In this document: piece by piece, positions 38,030 to 46,687 of the stretch
Layout of the letters: every line of letters starts with the position of its first letter
Position numbering within the stretch: position 1 is the first letter of the stretch
Source: Actinomycetota bacterium
GTDB taxonomy: Bacteria; Actinomycetota; Actinomycetes; Nanopelagicales; Nanopelagicaceae
Direction of reading: 5' to 3'
DNA: 64,000 bases
NCBI GenBank assembly: GCA_014377015.1
Contig: JACMQL010000011.1
Coordinates: forward strand, 62,001 to 126,000
Translations under genes and position numbers: made by a program
Notes under the pieces: model-generated
The model's database searches: none
Told to the model about the DNA's origin: nothing
The model's input: the letters and a program-made list of their open reading frames with translations, nothing else

Positions 38030-40306
38030 TTAATACTCAATAGTCGTAGATTTACGACGATTGTGAATAAGCGCTCCAATGATTACGAGTAGGGCAAGTA
38101 CGCCGATGAATGTACTCATCGCAGTACGTCCGCTTAGGGCCATTCCAACTATGGCTGGCGTAATTAAGAGTCCGACCAAGTTCATTACCTTGATCAACGG
38201 GTTGATTGCGGGACCCGCGGTGTCCTTGAATGGATCTCCAACGGTGTCACCGATGATGGTGGCAGCGTGGGCATCAGAGTACTTGCCACCGTAGTGTCCA
38301 TCTTCAACCATCTTCTTTGCGTTATCCCAGGCACCGCCGGAGTTGGAAAGGAAGACTGCCATCAAAGTTCCAGTTCCGATTGCACCGGCAAGGTAGGCAC
38401 CGAGGGCGCCAACGCCAAGTCCGAATCCAACAGAAATTGGTGCCATGACTGCAAGCAATCCTGGTGTTGCAAGTTCACGTAGTGAGTCGCGTGTACAAAT
38501 GTCTACAACGCGGCCGTACTCCGGCTTCTCGGTACCTTCCATAATTCCTGGGTGCTCGATGAACTGCTTGCGTACTTCCACTACAACGGCGCCCGCTGCA
38601 CGTGATACCGCATTGACAGCAAGACCTGAGAAGAGGAATACAACTGCTGCACCAATGATAAGACCAACTAAGTTACGTGGGTTGGCAACATCCAAGATTC
38701 CTTGATACTGCGAAGCAAGGTCGCCCGCGACTTTACCTGCATCGACAACTGCCTTCTTGATCGCATCTGTAAATGCACCGAAGAGGGCGGTAGCTGCTAG
38801 AACTGCGGTTGCAATTGCGATTCCCTTGGTAATGGCTTTTGTCGTATTACCAACGGCATCGAGTGAGGTAAGGATCTTTGATCCTTCACCCTCTACATCA
38901 CCAGACATCTCGGCAATGCCTTGTGCGTTGTCAGAGATTGGTCCGAAGGTATCCATCGCGACGATCACACCAACTGTGGTGAGCAAACCAGTACCGGCTA
39001 AGGCAATTGCGAGTAGTGAGAGAACAATGCTGCCTCCACCAAGAAGGAAAGCGCCGAATACTGCTGATGAGATCAGGATTGCTGAGTAAACAGCCGATTC
39101 GAACCCGATCGAGATTCCGGAAAGAAGAACGGTTGCTGCACCAGTTTGTGATGACGCGGCAACGTCATTAACGGGACGCTTTCCAACTGAGGTGAAGTAT
39201 CCGGTGAGTACCTGAATCGCGGCGGCGAGAGCAATACCGATTAAAACTGCACCAAAGGCAAGGAAGCGCGGATTGAGATTGCCCGCGGCTGCGATTGCTT
39301 CTTCAGACAAACCAGTGAGAAGTTTGAAGTCTCCTGGTAGGTAAACGAAAGTTGCGAGACCAGTGAGAACTGCACTGATTACGGCTGACATAAAAAAGGA
39401 ACGATTAATGGCGCTCATGGCATCTTTATCGGTCTTGCGCGTCTTGGTCAGGAAGATTCCGATGACGGCGGTTACGGTTCCGATTGCTGGAACAATGAGT
39501 GGGAAGATTAGTCCTGCATCTCCGAATCCAGCTTTACCCAAAATAAGAGCGGCGACGAGTGTTACGGCGTAGGACTCAAAGAGATCAGCGGCCATGCCTG
39601 CGCAGTCACCGACGTTATCGCCTACATTGTCTGCGATAGTCGCTGCGTTACGTGGGTCATCTTCTGGGATATTCTTCTCAACTTTTCCTACGAGGTCGGC
39701 TCCCACATCTGCAGCTTTCGTGAAGATTCCTCCGCCAACGCGCATGAACATGGCGAGCATTGCGGCACCGAAACCAAAGCCTTCGAGAACCGAAGGTGCA
39801 TCTTCGCGGTAAATGATTACAACGAGTGAAGCGCCAATAAGTCCCAAGCCAACCGTTGTCATACCGACAACGCCGCCGGTGCGGAAAGCAATCTGAACTG
39901 CGCGCTCCGATGAGTTCTGTCTTGCTGCTTCAGCAACGCGTACGTTGGCACGCACCGCCAGCCACATTCCGTTGTATCCGACGAGCGCGCTAAAGGCTGC
40001 ACCGACGAGGAAGAAGATGGAGCGACCGATGCGAATATCAGCCTCACCTGGCAGAGCAAAGAGAAGCAAGAAAACGATTCCAACAAAATAGGAGAGAGTG
40101 CGGAATTGACGAGTGAGATATGCCGCGGCACCTTCCTGTATCGCGCCGGCGATCTCTTTCATCTTCTCAGTGCCTTCGTCAGCGGCCAAAACTTGCGCAC
40201 GAAGGGCCCAGGCAATTGCCAGGGCACCTAACGAAATTGCCAAAATAATGTAGACGTAGGTGAGATTGCTTCCGGTTACCTGCACGAGCGAACTTGCAGC
40301 ACGCAT
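38030..40306 (-). CDS. hppA: K+-insensitive pyrophosphate-energized proton pump (H+-PPase)
   Basis: About 16 TM; EDDPRNAATIADNVGDNVGDCAGMAADLFESY; GNTTKAITKG (Lys at the position diagnostic for K+-independent enzymes). Confidence 0.97.
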   Translation of the reverse strand: MRAASSLVQVTGSNLTYVYIILAISLGALAIAWALRAQVLAADEGTEKMKEIAGAIQEGAAAYLTRQFRTLSYFVGIVFLLLFALPGEADIRIGRSIFFLVGAAFSALVGYNGMWLAVRANVRVAEAARQNSSERAVQIAFRTGGVVGMTTVGLGLIGASLVVIIYREDAPSVLEGFGFGAAMLAMFMRVGGGIFTKAADVGADLVGKVEKNIPEDDPRNAATIADNVGDNVGDCAGMAADLFESYAVTLVAALILGKAGFGDAGLIFPLIVPAIGTVTAVIGIFLTKTRKTDKDAMSAINRSFFMSAVISAVLTGLATFVYLPGDFKLLTGLSEEAIAAAGNLNPRFLAFGAVLIGIALAAAIQVLTGYFTSVGKRPVNDVAASSQTGAATVLLSGISIGFESAVYSAILISSAVFGAFLLGGGSIVLSLLAIALAGTGLLTTVGVIVAMDTFGPISDNAQGIAEMSGDVEGEGSKILTSLDAVGNTTKAITKGIAIATAVLAATALFGAFTDAIKKAVVDAGKVAGDLASQYQGILDVANPRNLVGLIIGAAVVFLFSGLAVNAVSRAAGAVVVEVRKQFIEHPGIMEGTEKPEYGRVVDICTRDSLRELATPGLLAVMAPISVGFGLGVGALGAYLAGAIGTGTLMAVFLSNSGGAWDNAKKMVEDGHYGGKYSDAHAATIIGDTVGDPFKDTAGPAINPLIKVMNLVGLLITPAIVGMALSGRTAMSTFIGVLALLVIIGALIHNRRKSTTIEY

Positions 40307-40470
40307 TTCTCCTCCATTGGAGTTTGGGTCCCCTTAGCGGGGCGCGGATGAGCCAAAGATGAGCGAAGACTACACATACCCTCAGCTTTATCCCTAAATT
40401 TAGTTCTCGTACCTATCTATTACATCTCGCCGAGGCAGATCGCCCCCTTTGGGAGTAAGGTCATTCCCCT

Positions 40471-41109
40471 ATGAATATCCTGGATGCCAAGACCATCGTC
40501 GACGAACTCGGAGTCGCCGGAATCTTAGGCGTCCTTTTTACCGAGACCGGGTTACTCATCGGTTTAGTTTTGCCAGGTGACTCCTTGCTCTTCATTGCTG
40601 GGGTGGCCGCCTCTGGAACCGCCGCCGCCATGTTCAGCGGTGTTCATCTCTCCTTAACGGCTCTGCTAATCGGGGCGCCGATCGCCACCATCGTAGGATC
40701 TCAATTGGGTTACTTCATTGGGCATAAATATGGGCGACCGCTCTTCAACCGCCCGAACGGACGCTTTTTCAACCAGGATCGGGTAGCCGCGACAGAAAAA
40801 TGGCTCAAAAAATACGGCCCTGGCCGAGCCATTATCTTGGCCAGATACATCCCATTTGTCCGCACTCTCATTAATCCGCTCTGTGGCATCGTGCGAGTAC
40901 CAGCGGGCAAGTTCTTTCTATACAACGCAATCGGGGGAGTTATTTGGAGTGATGGCCTGATCATCCTGGGCTACGTGCTGGGCGAGAAAATGAAAGGCTC
41001 GATCGACAGTTATCTACTGCCGATTATTGGAGTGATCATCGTGCTTTCACTTCTTCCGTTAGGCATAGAGATTCTGCGCGAATTTCGAACCAAGCGCCAT
41101 CTGAGTTAA
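40471..41109 (+). CDS. DedA-family membrane protein
   Basis: ETGLLIGLVLPGDSLLF, GSQLGYFIGHKYGRPLF, ARYIPFVRTLINPLCGI. Confidence 0.92.
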   Translation: MNILDAKTIVDELGVAGILGVLFTETGLLIGLVLPGDSLLFIAGVAASGTAAAMFSGVHLSLTALLIGAPIATIVGSQLGYFIGHKYGRPLFNRPNGRFFNQDRVAATEKWLKKYGPGRAIILARYIPFVRTLINPLCGIVRVPAGKFFLYNAIGGVIWSDGLIILGYVLGEKMKGSIDSYLLPIIGVIIVLSLLPLGIEILREFRTKRHLS

Positions 41110-41120
41110 AGGTTCTAACT

Positions 41121-41152
41121 TAAAGCCATCTGACTTAGCGGCTGCGGCTTTA
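41121..41152. terminator. Possible bidirectional terminator between convergent DedA and aldo/keto reductase genes
   Basis: Inverted repeat TAAAGCC...GGCTTTA (41121-41127 / 41146-41152) in the convergent gap; overlaps the reductase stop codon. Confidence 0.35.
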
Positions 41153-42112
41153 AATAAATAGTGGCTGCTCGAGTAGGTCGCCGTCCACTGGTGAATTCTC
41201 GGGAAGACTTGTGTTCAAACGCTCCATTTCGTCGTCAGTGAGTTCTACTGACACTCCCGAAAGTGAATCGAGCACGGATGCGATACGCGTTGCTCCAGGG
41301 ATTGGAATTATGGATGGCGAAACTTTTAGCAGCCACGCGATACCAATTGCGTAGGCTGAAAGATTGCGAGATGCCCCCACTTTCGCGAAGTCTCCGTACT
41401 TGCCTTCGCCCATTAGTTTGGAACTATTAACTCCACTAAATGGTGAATATGCGAGAAAGGCGATTCCGTTTTCTTCACACACTTCATGCACTTGCGTCGC
41501 GTGCCGGTAGTTCGGACTAAATTCATTTTGAATCGAAACGACGCCGCCTTGTGCTGGCGTACCACCGATATTGATCGCTCGTCGCAATTGCTCGGCGTTG
41601 TAATTGCTCACTCCGATTCTTTCTACCAACCCTCTTTCTAGAAGAACTAAAACATTTTCAAATTGCGTTTCGAAAGGCATTGAAGGATCAAGGCGATGGT
41701 GCTGCCAGAGTTGGATCTTCTCGACGCCAAGTCGCAGAGCCGATGCCTCTGCAGCGCGAAGAAAATAGTCGCGACTTCCGCATCGACCCCAACTCTCTTT
41801 CGGGCCGCGAGTAATACCGCCTTTGGTCGCGATGACAACGTTTAATTTCGCTTCCTGAGAGCCCGACCATGAACGAAAAGCTTCACCAATTAGTAGTTCG
41901 TTGTGACCGAAGGTGTCCCAACTCGGGGAGTAAATATCAGCCGTATCAATGAGGGTGACACCTGCGTCGAGGGCGGCATGCACCACACCGATAGCGCCTT
42001 GTCGATCATTAAGAATTGCCGCCTTTTCGGCCGGCATCCCAGATAAAGGCATACCCCCGAGACCCATTGCTGAAACTTTCCAAGGTCCAAGAGCTCGCTG
42101 TGGAATCGTCAC
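41150..42112 (-). CDS. Aldo/keto reductase
   Basis: GLGGMPLSG, LIDTADIYSP, GVSNYNAEQLRRAI, IPIPGATRIASV. GTG at 42112 chosen, just downstream of pyrE. Confidence 0.92.
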   Translation of the reverse strand: MTIPQRALGPWKVSAMGLGGMPLSGMPAEKAAILNDRQGAIGVVHAALDAGVTLIDTADIYSPSWDTFGHNELLIGEAFRSWSGSQEAKLNVVIATKGGITRGPKESWGRCGSRDYFLRAAEASALRLGVEKIQLWQHHRLDPSMPFETQFENVLVLLERGLVERIGVSNYNAEQLRRAINIGGTPAQGGVVSIQNEFSPNYRHATQVHEVCEENGIAFLAYSPFSGVNSSKLMGEGKYGDFAKVGASRNLSAYAIGIAWLLKVSPSIIPIPGATRIASVLDSLSGVSVELTDDEMERLNTSLPENSPVDGDLLEQPLFI

Positions 42113-42113
42113 T

Positions 42114-42647
42114 TTACAAACCCAATTCGGCAAGTGAATAAGCAGCGCGATATTCAAGACCTGCTTCTCGAATTGCAGGTTCAGCACCTCGTTCTACTAT
42201 GACAGCAACGCCGACAACAATTGCCCCTGCTTCGCGCAGTGCTTCCACTGCCGTCAATACAGAACCACCAGTGGTTGATGTGTCTTCGACAGCCACGACA
42301 CGTCGGCCCAAAACATCGGGGCCTTCAATTCTTCGCTGCAATCCATGCGCTTTCTCGGCTTTGCGAACCACAAATGAATCAATTTTTCTTCCGCGCGATG
42401 CAGCAACGTGCATGATTGCCGTAGCCACGGGATCGGCACCAAGCGTCAATCCGCCGACTGCGTCGTACTCCCACCCTTGAAGTAGTTCGAGCATAACTTC
42501 ACCGACAAGTGGTCCGGCCGTGGAATCAAGTGTGACTCTGCGCAAGTCAACGTAGTAGTCCGCTTCTTTGCCGGAAGACAAAATTACTTTCCCGTGGACG
42601 ACTGCTTTATTGGTGATTTCATCTTTTAATTTATCGCGAGCGCTCAT
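42114..42647 (-). CDS. pyrE: Orotate phosphoribosyltransferase
   Basis: VILSSGKEADYYVDLRRVTLD; PRPP motif RRVVAVEDTSTTGGSVLTAVEAL. Confidence 0.95.
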   Translation of the reverse strand: MSARDKLKDEITNKAVVHGKVILSSGKEADYYVDLRRVTLDSTAGPLVGEVMLELLQGWEYDAVGGLTLGADPVATAIMHVAASRGRKIDSFVVRKAEKAHGLQRRIEGPDVLGRRVVAVEDTSTTGGSVLTAVEALREAGAIVVGVAVIVERGAEPAIREAGLEYRAAYSLAELGL

Positions 42648-42676
42648 GTTGCGAGCATACCTTTAGAAAAAGCGAA

Positions 42677-43075
42677 TCACTTATCTTCTTTTTTGTAAGT
42701 GACAGCTGGTGTCGCTGGGCGTCGTGCCAGGGGCTTTGGGGAATTTGAGGCAAGTAAGGCGTCCACTTCGACACGCAATTTCGCGACTTCCATTGCCAAA
42801 TTAGCCATCGCGGATTCCAATTCAATGATTCGCTTGATGCCCGCGTGGTTGATGCCTTCACCTATCAGTCGTTGCACATTGCGAAGCAGAGCAATATCGC
42901 GCAGTGAATATCTACGCCCACGACCGCTTGCCCGTCCCGGAGAAACCAACCCGAGTCGGTCGTACTGGCGAAGGGTTTGTGGATGCAGACCAGATAATTG
43001 TGAAGCAATGGAAATTACATAAACTGCGGCACCATCATCGTCTTCTGGCAAGGGCATCACTTCAAAGTCGCTCAT
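42677..43075 (-). CDS. hspR: HspR, MerR-family heat shock repressor
   Basis: VYVISIASQLSGLHPQTLRQYDRLGLVSPGRASGRGRRYSLRDIALL; last gene of the dnaK-grpE-dnaJ set. Confidence 0.96.
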   Translation of the reverse strand: MSDFEVMPLPEDDDGAAVYVISIASQLSGLHPQTLRQYDRLGLVSPGRASGRGRRYSLRDIALLRNVQRLIGEGINHAGIKRIIELESAMANLAMEVAKLRVEVDALLASNSPKPLARRPATPAVTYKKEDK

Positions 43076-43995
43076 AATTTTGCCCTGCTCGCGAACTCCG
43101 CTCGTACGTTTTCAGATGCAGTCGCCTTCGCGAAATCCTCAAGTGCTTGGCGGGCGACTGCGTCGACGCGACGAGGTACCTGGACATCAACTGTTACCAG
43201 TAGGTCGCCCGTACCTTTCGCGGATTGGACGCCGCGACCCTTAACTCGCAAAACACGCCCGCTCGGAGTTCCTGGTGAGATGCGAACCGTGACTTCTTCA
43301 CCCGTCAAAGTCGGAATCTTGATATCGGCCCCGAGGGTGGCTTCCACAAATGTAATCGGCAAGGTAATCGTCAGGTTGATTCCTACGTGCGTAAAGAGAG
43401 GGTGTGGGGTGACATGCAGATTAATGAATAAATCTCCTGCCCCACCTTCACCTGGGGCACCTTTGCCCTTGAGGCGAATCTTGCCGCCATCTGTAACGCC
43501 AGCGGGCACCCGCGCGGTGATGTTTTGTGGAGATCCATTTGCCGAGGTCAAACGCAACTCAAGAGTGGTGCCAAAAATCGATTCGCGAAAGGAAATAGTC
43601 GATTCAGTCTGCAAATCTTGACCGCGCCTGGGACCGCGGCGTCCGCCGAAGAGATTGGCGAAGATATCTTGTGGCGATCCTCCGCCGAATACATCTTCAA
43701 AATTTCCCGCGCCGCCCGCGCCGCCCTGCCCCCCCTGCGGAACACGAAATCCGCCACGTTCGAAACGCGCCCGAACATCGTCGTATTCGGCGCGCTTCTT
43801 TTCGTCGGAAAGAATGTCGTTGGCTTCGGAGACTGCTTTGAATTTCTCCTCGCGAACTTTGTCGCCTTTGTTCTTGTCGGGATGCAATTCGCGGGCTAGC
43901 CCTCGATATGCCTTCTTTATCTCTTGACTACTCGCGTTCTTGGCGACGCCAAGGATCTGATAAAGATCCTTTTCGTAAAGATCTTTGGCGGCCAT
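43072..43995 (-). CDS. dnaJ: Chaperone DnaJ-type protein without Cys-rich zinc domain
   Basis: J-domain DLYQILGVAKNASSQEIKKAYRGLARELHPDKNKGD; Gly-rich region; C-terminal substrate domains. Confidence 0.93.
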   Translation of the reverse strand: MAAKDLYEKDLYQILGVAKNASSQEIKKAYRGLARELHPDKNKGDKVREEKFKAVSEANDILSDEKKRAEYDDVRARFERGGFRVPQGGQGGAGGAGNFEDVFGGGSPQDIFANLFGGRRGPRRGQDLQTESTISFRESIFGTTLELRLTSANGSPQNITARVPAGVTDGGKIRLKGKGAPGEGGAGDLFINLHVTPHPLFTHVGINLTITLPITFVEATLGADIKIPTLTGEEVTVRISPGTPSGRVLRVKGRGVQSAKGTGDLLVTVDVQVPRRVDAVARQALEDFAKATASENVRAEFASRAKL

Positions 43996-43998
43996 GTA

Positions 43999-44475
43999 TT
44001 ACTCCGGATCGGTAACAGCTACGCGGGCAGGGCGAAGAATTCGATTCTTGTACCGGTAGCCGGATTGAAGGATTGCACTCGCTGTAGGTTGCGTTACATC
44101 TGATGATGTCGAATGCATGAGCGCCTCATGGATCTGCGGATCGAATGCCGAACCCGCCTCTCCGTACTGCTCCAGACCCAACTTCGAAGCCACATTCATC
44201 AGTTGATCTGCGACAGATTTGAATCCGCCTTGCAACTCATCATGCTGTTGCGCACGGTCTAAGTCGTCAAGAATCGGGAGAAGTTCACTCAAGACGGACG
44301 CAACCGCCATCTCATGCGCAACTGCTCGATCGCGTTCTACGCGTTTTCGATAATTGGCGTACTCCGCCTGCAGGCGTTGGAGATCTGCGGTGAGAATGTC
44401 GAGATCACTCGCGACACTCTCGCCCTGCAAATCTTCTCCAGAATCAGATGATAAAACTTCCTCTGGATTACTCAT
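43999..44475 (-). CDS. grpE: Nucleotide exchange factor GrpE
   Basis: DLQRLQAEYANYRKRVERDRAVAHEMAVASVLSELLPILDDLDRAQQH; between dnaK and dnaJ. Confidence 0.95.
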   Translation of the reverse strand: MSNPEEVLSSDSGEDLQGESVASDLDILTADLQRLQAEYANYRKRVERDRAVAHEMAVASVLSELLPILDDLDRAQQHDELQGGFKSVADQLMNVASKLGLEQYGEAGSAFDPQIHEALMHSTSSDVTQPTASAILQSGYRYKNRILRPARVAVTDPE

Positions 44476-46298
44476 TACTCTTCGACTATTTCAGCGTCTT
44501 GTACGCCCTCATCGCGTGTCTCACCGCTACCGGATGCAGTCGCTGCGCTAGTTGCATACAACGCGGCGCCCAGTGCCTGGCTCAGTGTTGAGACCTTCTC
44601 CGTTGAACTCTTGATCATCTCGAAATTGGCTCCCCCAAGGGCAGTCTTCAGTTCAGCGAGAGCCGCTTCTGTTTCTACCTTCTTTGTTGCGGCTTCTCCC
44701 TCATTGAACTTGTCGCCGTTTTCCGCGAGGAACTTCTCAGTCTGATAGAAAAGTGAGTCGCCAGTATTACGAATTTCGGCTTCTTCATGGCGCTGACGAT
44801 CTTCCTCGGCGTGTTCTTCAGCATCCTTCATCATGCGATCGATCTCGTCTTTGGAAAGAGCTGAACCACCGGTGATAGTCATACTTTGCTCTTTGCCCGT
44901 ACCAAGATCCTTCGCAGAAACATGCACTATGCCATTTGCATCGATATCGAAGGTAACCTCAATCTGCGGTACTCCACGTGGAGCAGGTGGCAAACCAGTC
45001 AACTCGAACATGCCGAGTTTCTTGTTATAAGCCGCCATCTCGCGCTCGCCTTGGAATGCTTGAATCTGCACGGCTGGTTGATTGTCATCGGCAGTTGTGA
45101 AAATTTCGCTGCGCTTTGTAGGAATCGTTGTGTTTCGCTCGATCAAACGAGTCATCACGCCACCTTTGGTTTCAATTCCAAGTGAAAGTGGTGTGACATC
45201 AAGAAGCAAAACATCCTTCACTTCACCCTTAAGTACACCAGCCTGCAACGAAGCACCAACTGCCACGACTTCATCCGGGTTCACGCCCTTGTTAGGTTCG
45301 CGGCCACCGGTGAGAGTACGAACGAGATCGACAACCGCCGGCATACGAGTTGATCCACCCACGAGTACAACATGGTGGATATTTGAAATCGGGATACCGG
45401 CATCTTTGATAACCGCTTGGAAAGGCTTCTTGCATCGCTCGAGCAAATCGGCAGTCAGTGATTGGAACTGAGCACGCGTGATGGTCTCATCTAAGAAAAG
45501 TGGATTCTTTTCTGCATCAACAGTGATGTAGGGAAGGTTGATTGATGCTTGTTGTGAGGATGAGAGTTCAATCTTCGCTTTTTCCGCAGCTTCGCGAATA
45601 CGTTGCATCGCCATCTTGTCTTTCGTGAGGTCGATGCCGTTTTGCGAACCAAAAGTTTTTACCAGGTGATCAACGAGGGCTTGATCCCAATCGTCTCCAC
45701 CGAGATGGTTATCACCATTCGTTGCCTTTACTTCCACAACGCCGTCGCCGATTTCAAGAAGTGAAACGTCGAAGGTTCCGCCGCCGAGGTCGAAGACGAG
45801 AATGGTCTCTTCTTTATCTCCCTTATCCAGACCGTATGCCAGCGCGGCAGCTGTTGGCTCGTTAATAATGCGCAAGACATTGAGACCGGCAATCTCGCCA
45901 GCCTCTTTGGTTGCCTGGCGTTGCGAATCGTTGAAATACGCAGGCACTGTAATGACTGCATCGGTGACGCTTTCTCCCAAGTAAGACTCGGCATCGCGCT
46001 TCAACTTCTGAAGGATGCGAGCGCTAATTTCCTGTGGGGTGTACTTCTTGCCGTCGATGTCTACGTTCCAAGAAGTTCCCATGTGACGCTTTACCGAGCG
46101 GATCGTTCGTTCTACGTTGGTGACAGACTGGCGCTTAGCGACTTCGCCGACTAAGACCTCTCCGTTCTTGGCAAAGGCCACAATCGAGGGGGTCGTGCGG
46201 GCACCTTCCGCGTTAGTGATGACCTTAGGCTCGCCACCTTCGAGCACTGAGACGCAACTATTCGTGGTTCCTAGGTCAATTCCGACAGCTCGTGACAT
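44475..46298 (-). CDS. dnaK: Chaperone DnaK (Hsp70)
   Basis: [56 protein letters not shown]. Confidence 0.99.
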   Translation of the reverse strand: MSRAVGIDLGTTNSCVSVLEGGEPKVITNAEGARTTPSIVAFAKNGEVLVGEVAKRQSVTNVERTIRSVKRHMGTSWNVDIDGKKYTPQEISARILQKLKRDAESYLGESVTDAVITVPAYFNDSQRQATKEAGEIAGLNVLRIINEPTAAALAYGLDKGDKEETILVFDLGGGTFDVSLLEIGDGVVEVKATNGDNHLGGDDWDQALVDHLVKTFGSQNGIDLTKDKMAMQRIREAAEKAKIELSSSQQASINLPYITVDAEKNPLFLDETITRAQFQSLTADLLERCKKPFQAVIKDAGIPISNIHHVVLVGGSTRMPAVVDLVRTLTGGREPNKGVNPDEVVAVGASLQAGVLKGEVKDVLLLDVTPLSLGIETKGGVMTRLIERNTTIPTKRSEIFTTADDNQPAVQIQAFQGEREMAAYNKKLGMFELTGLPPAPRGVPQIEVTFDIDANGIVHVSAKDLGTGKEQSMTITGGSALSKDEIDRMMKDAEEHAEEDRQRHEEAEIRNTGDSLFYQTEKFLAENGDKFNEGEAATKKVETEAALAELKTALGGANFEMIKSSTEKVSTLSQALGAALYATSAATASGSGETRDEGVQDAEIVEE

Positions 46299-46424
46299 TT
46301 TCTTACCCCTTTTTTAGGTTCGTTTCGCCTCTTTTAGGCTTTTAGGCTGATCTGGGACTCAACCGAGTGAACTCGACCGAAGTCATGCGGTAATTCTCAA
46401 CCTTGCGTCGACATTTGTCAAAAG

Positions 46425-46445
46425 ATTGAGTCGAGTCGGCTCAAG
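46425..46445 (-). promoter_or_regulatory. HAIR-type operator (HspR-associated inverted repeat) upstream of dnaK
   Basis: Minus strand CTTGAGC-CGACTCG-ACTCAAT, matching CTTGAGT-N7-ACTCAAG with one mismatch per half-site and exact N7 spacing; hspR lies in the same operon. Confidence 0.85.
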
Positions 46446-46519
46446 ATTCCTACCGAAGAGAACGCAAGATCAGGAGTGAATATTCCACACCGAAGTCGAC
46501 TCTCGAAAGCATTAAAAGA

Positions 46520-46556
46520 CCGTCGTCGCATGCGCTCATCGCAGATGCGACGACGG
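46520..46556 (-). terminator. Strong hairpin with minus-strand T-rich tail (candidate intrinsic terminator)
   Basis: Perfect 12-bp inverted repeat CCGTCGTCGCAT / ATGCGACGACGG with 13-nt spacer; minus strand continues TCTTTTAATGC. Confidence 0.5.
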
Positions 46557-46687
46557 CTGCTTATTCTCTCCGTGAGTGTTAGCGCTCTGACGGTACCAAG
46601 AAAAGTCGGTGCTGAGCGGTCGCAATACGAACAAGAATTTATCCCTTTGGGCCACCGAAAGAGGCTCCCGCCTATACCCTCAGGCAT

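Noticed and set aside
46356-46380. Second HAIR-like site (ACTCAACCGAGTGAACTCG)
   Set aside because: Half-sites have the wrong orientation and spacing for CTTGAGT-N7-ACTCAAG.
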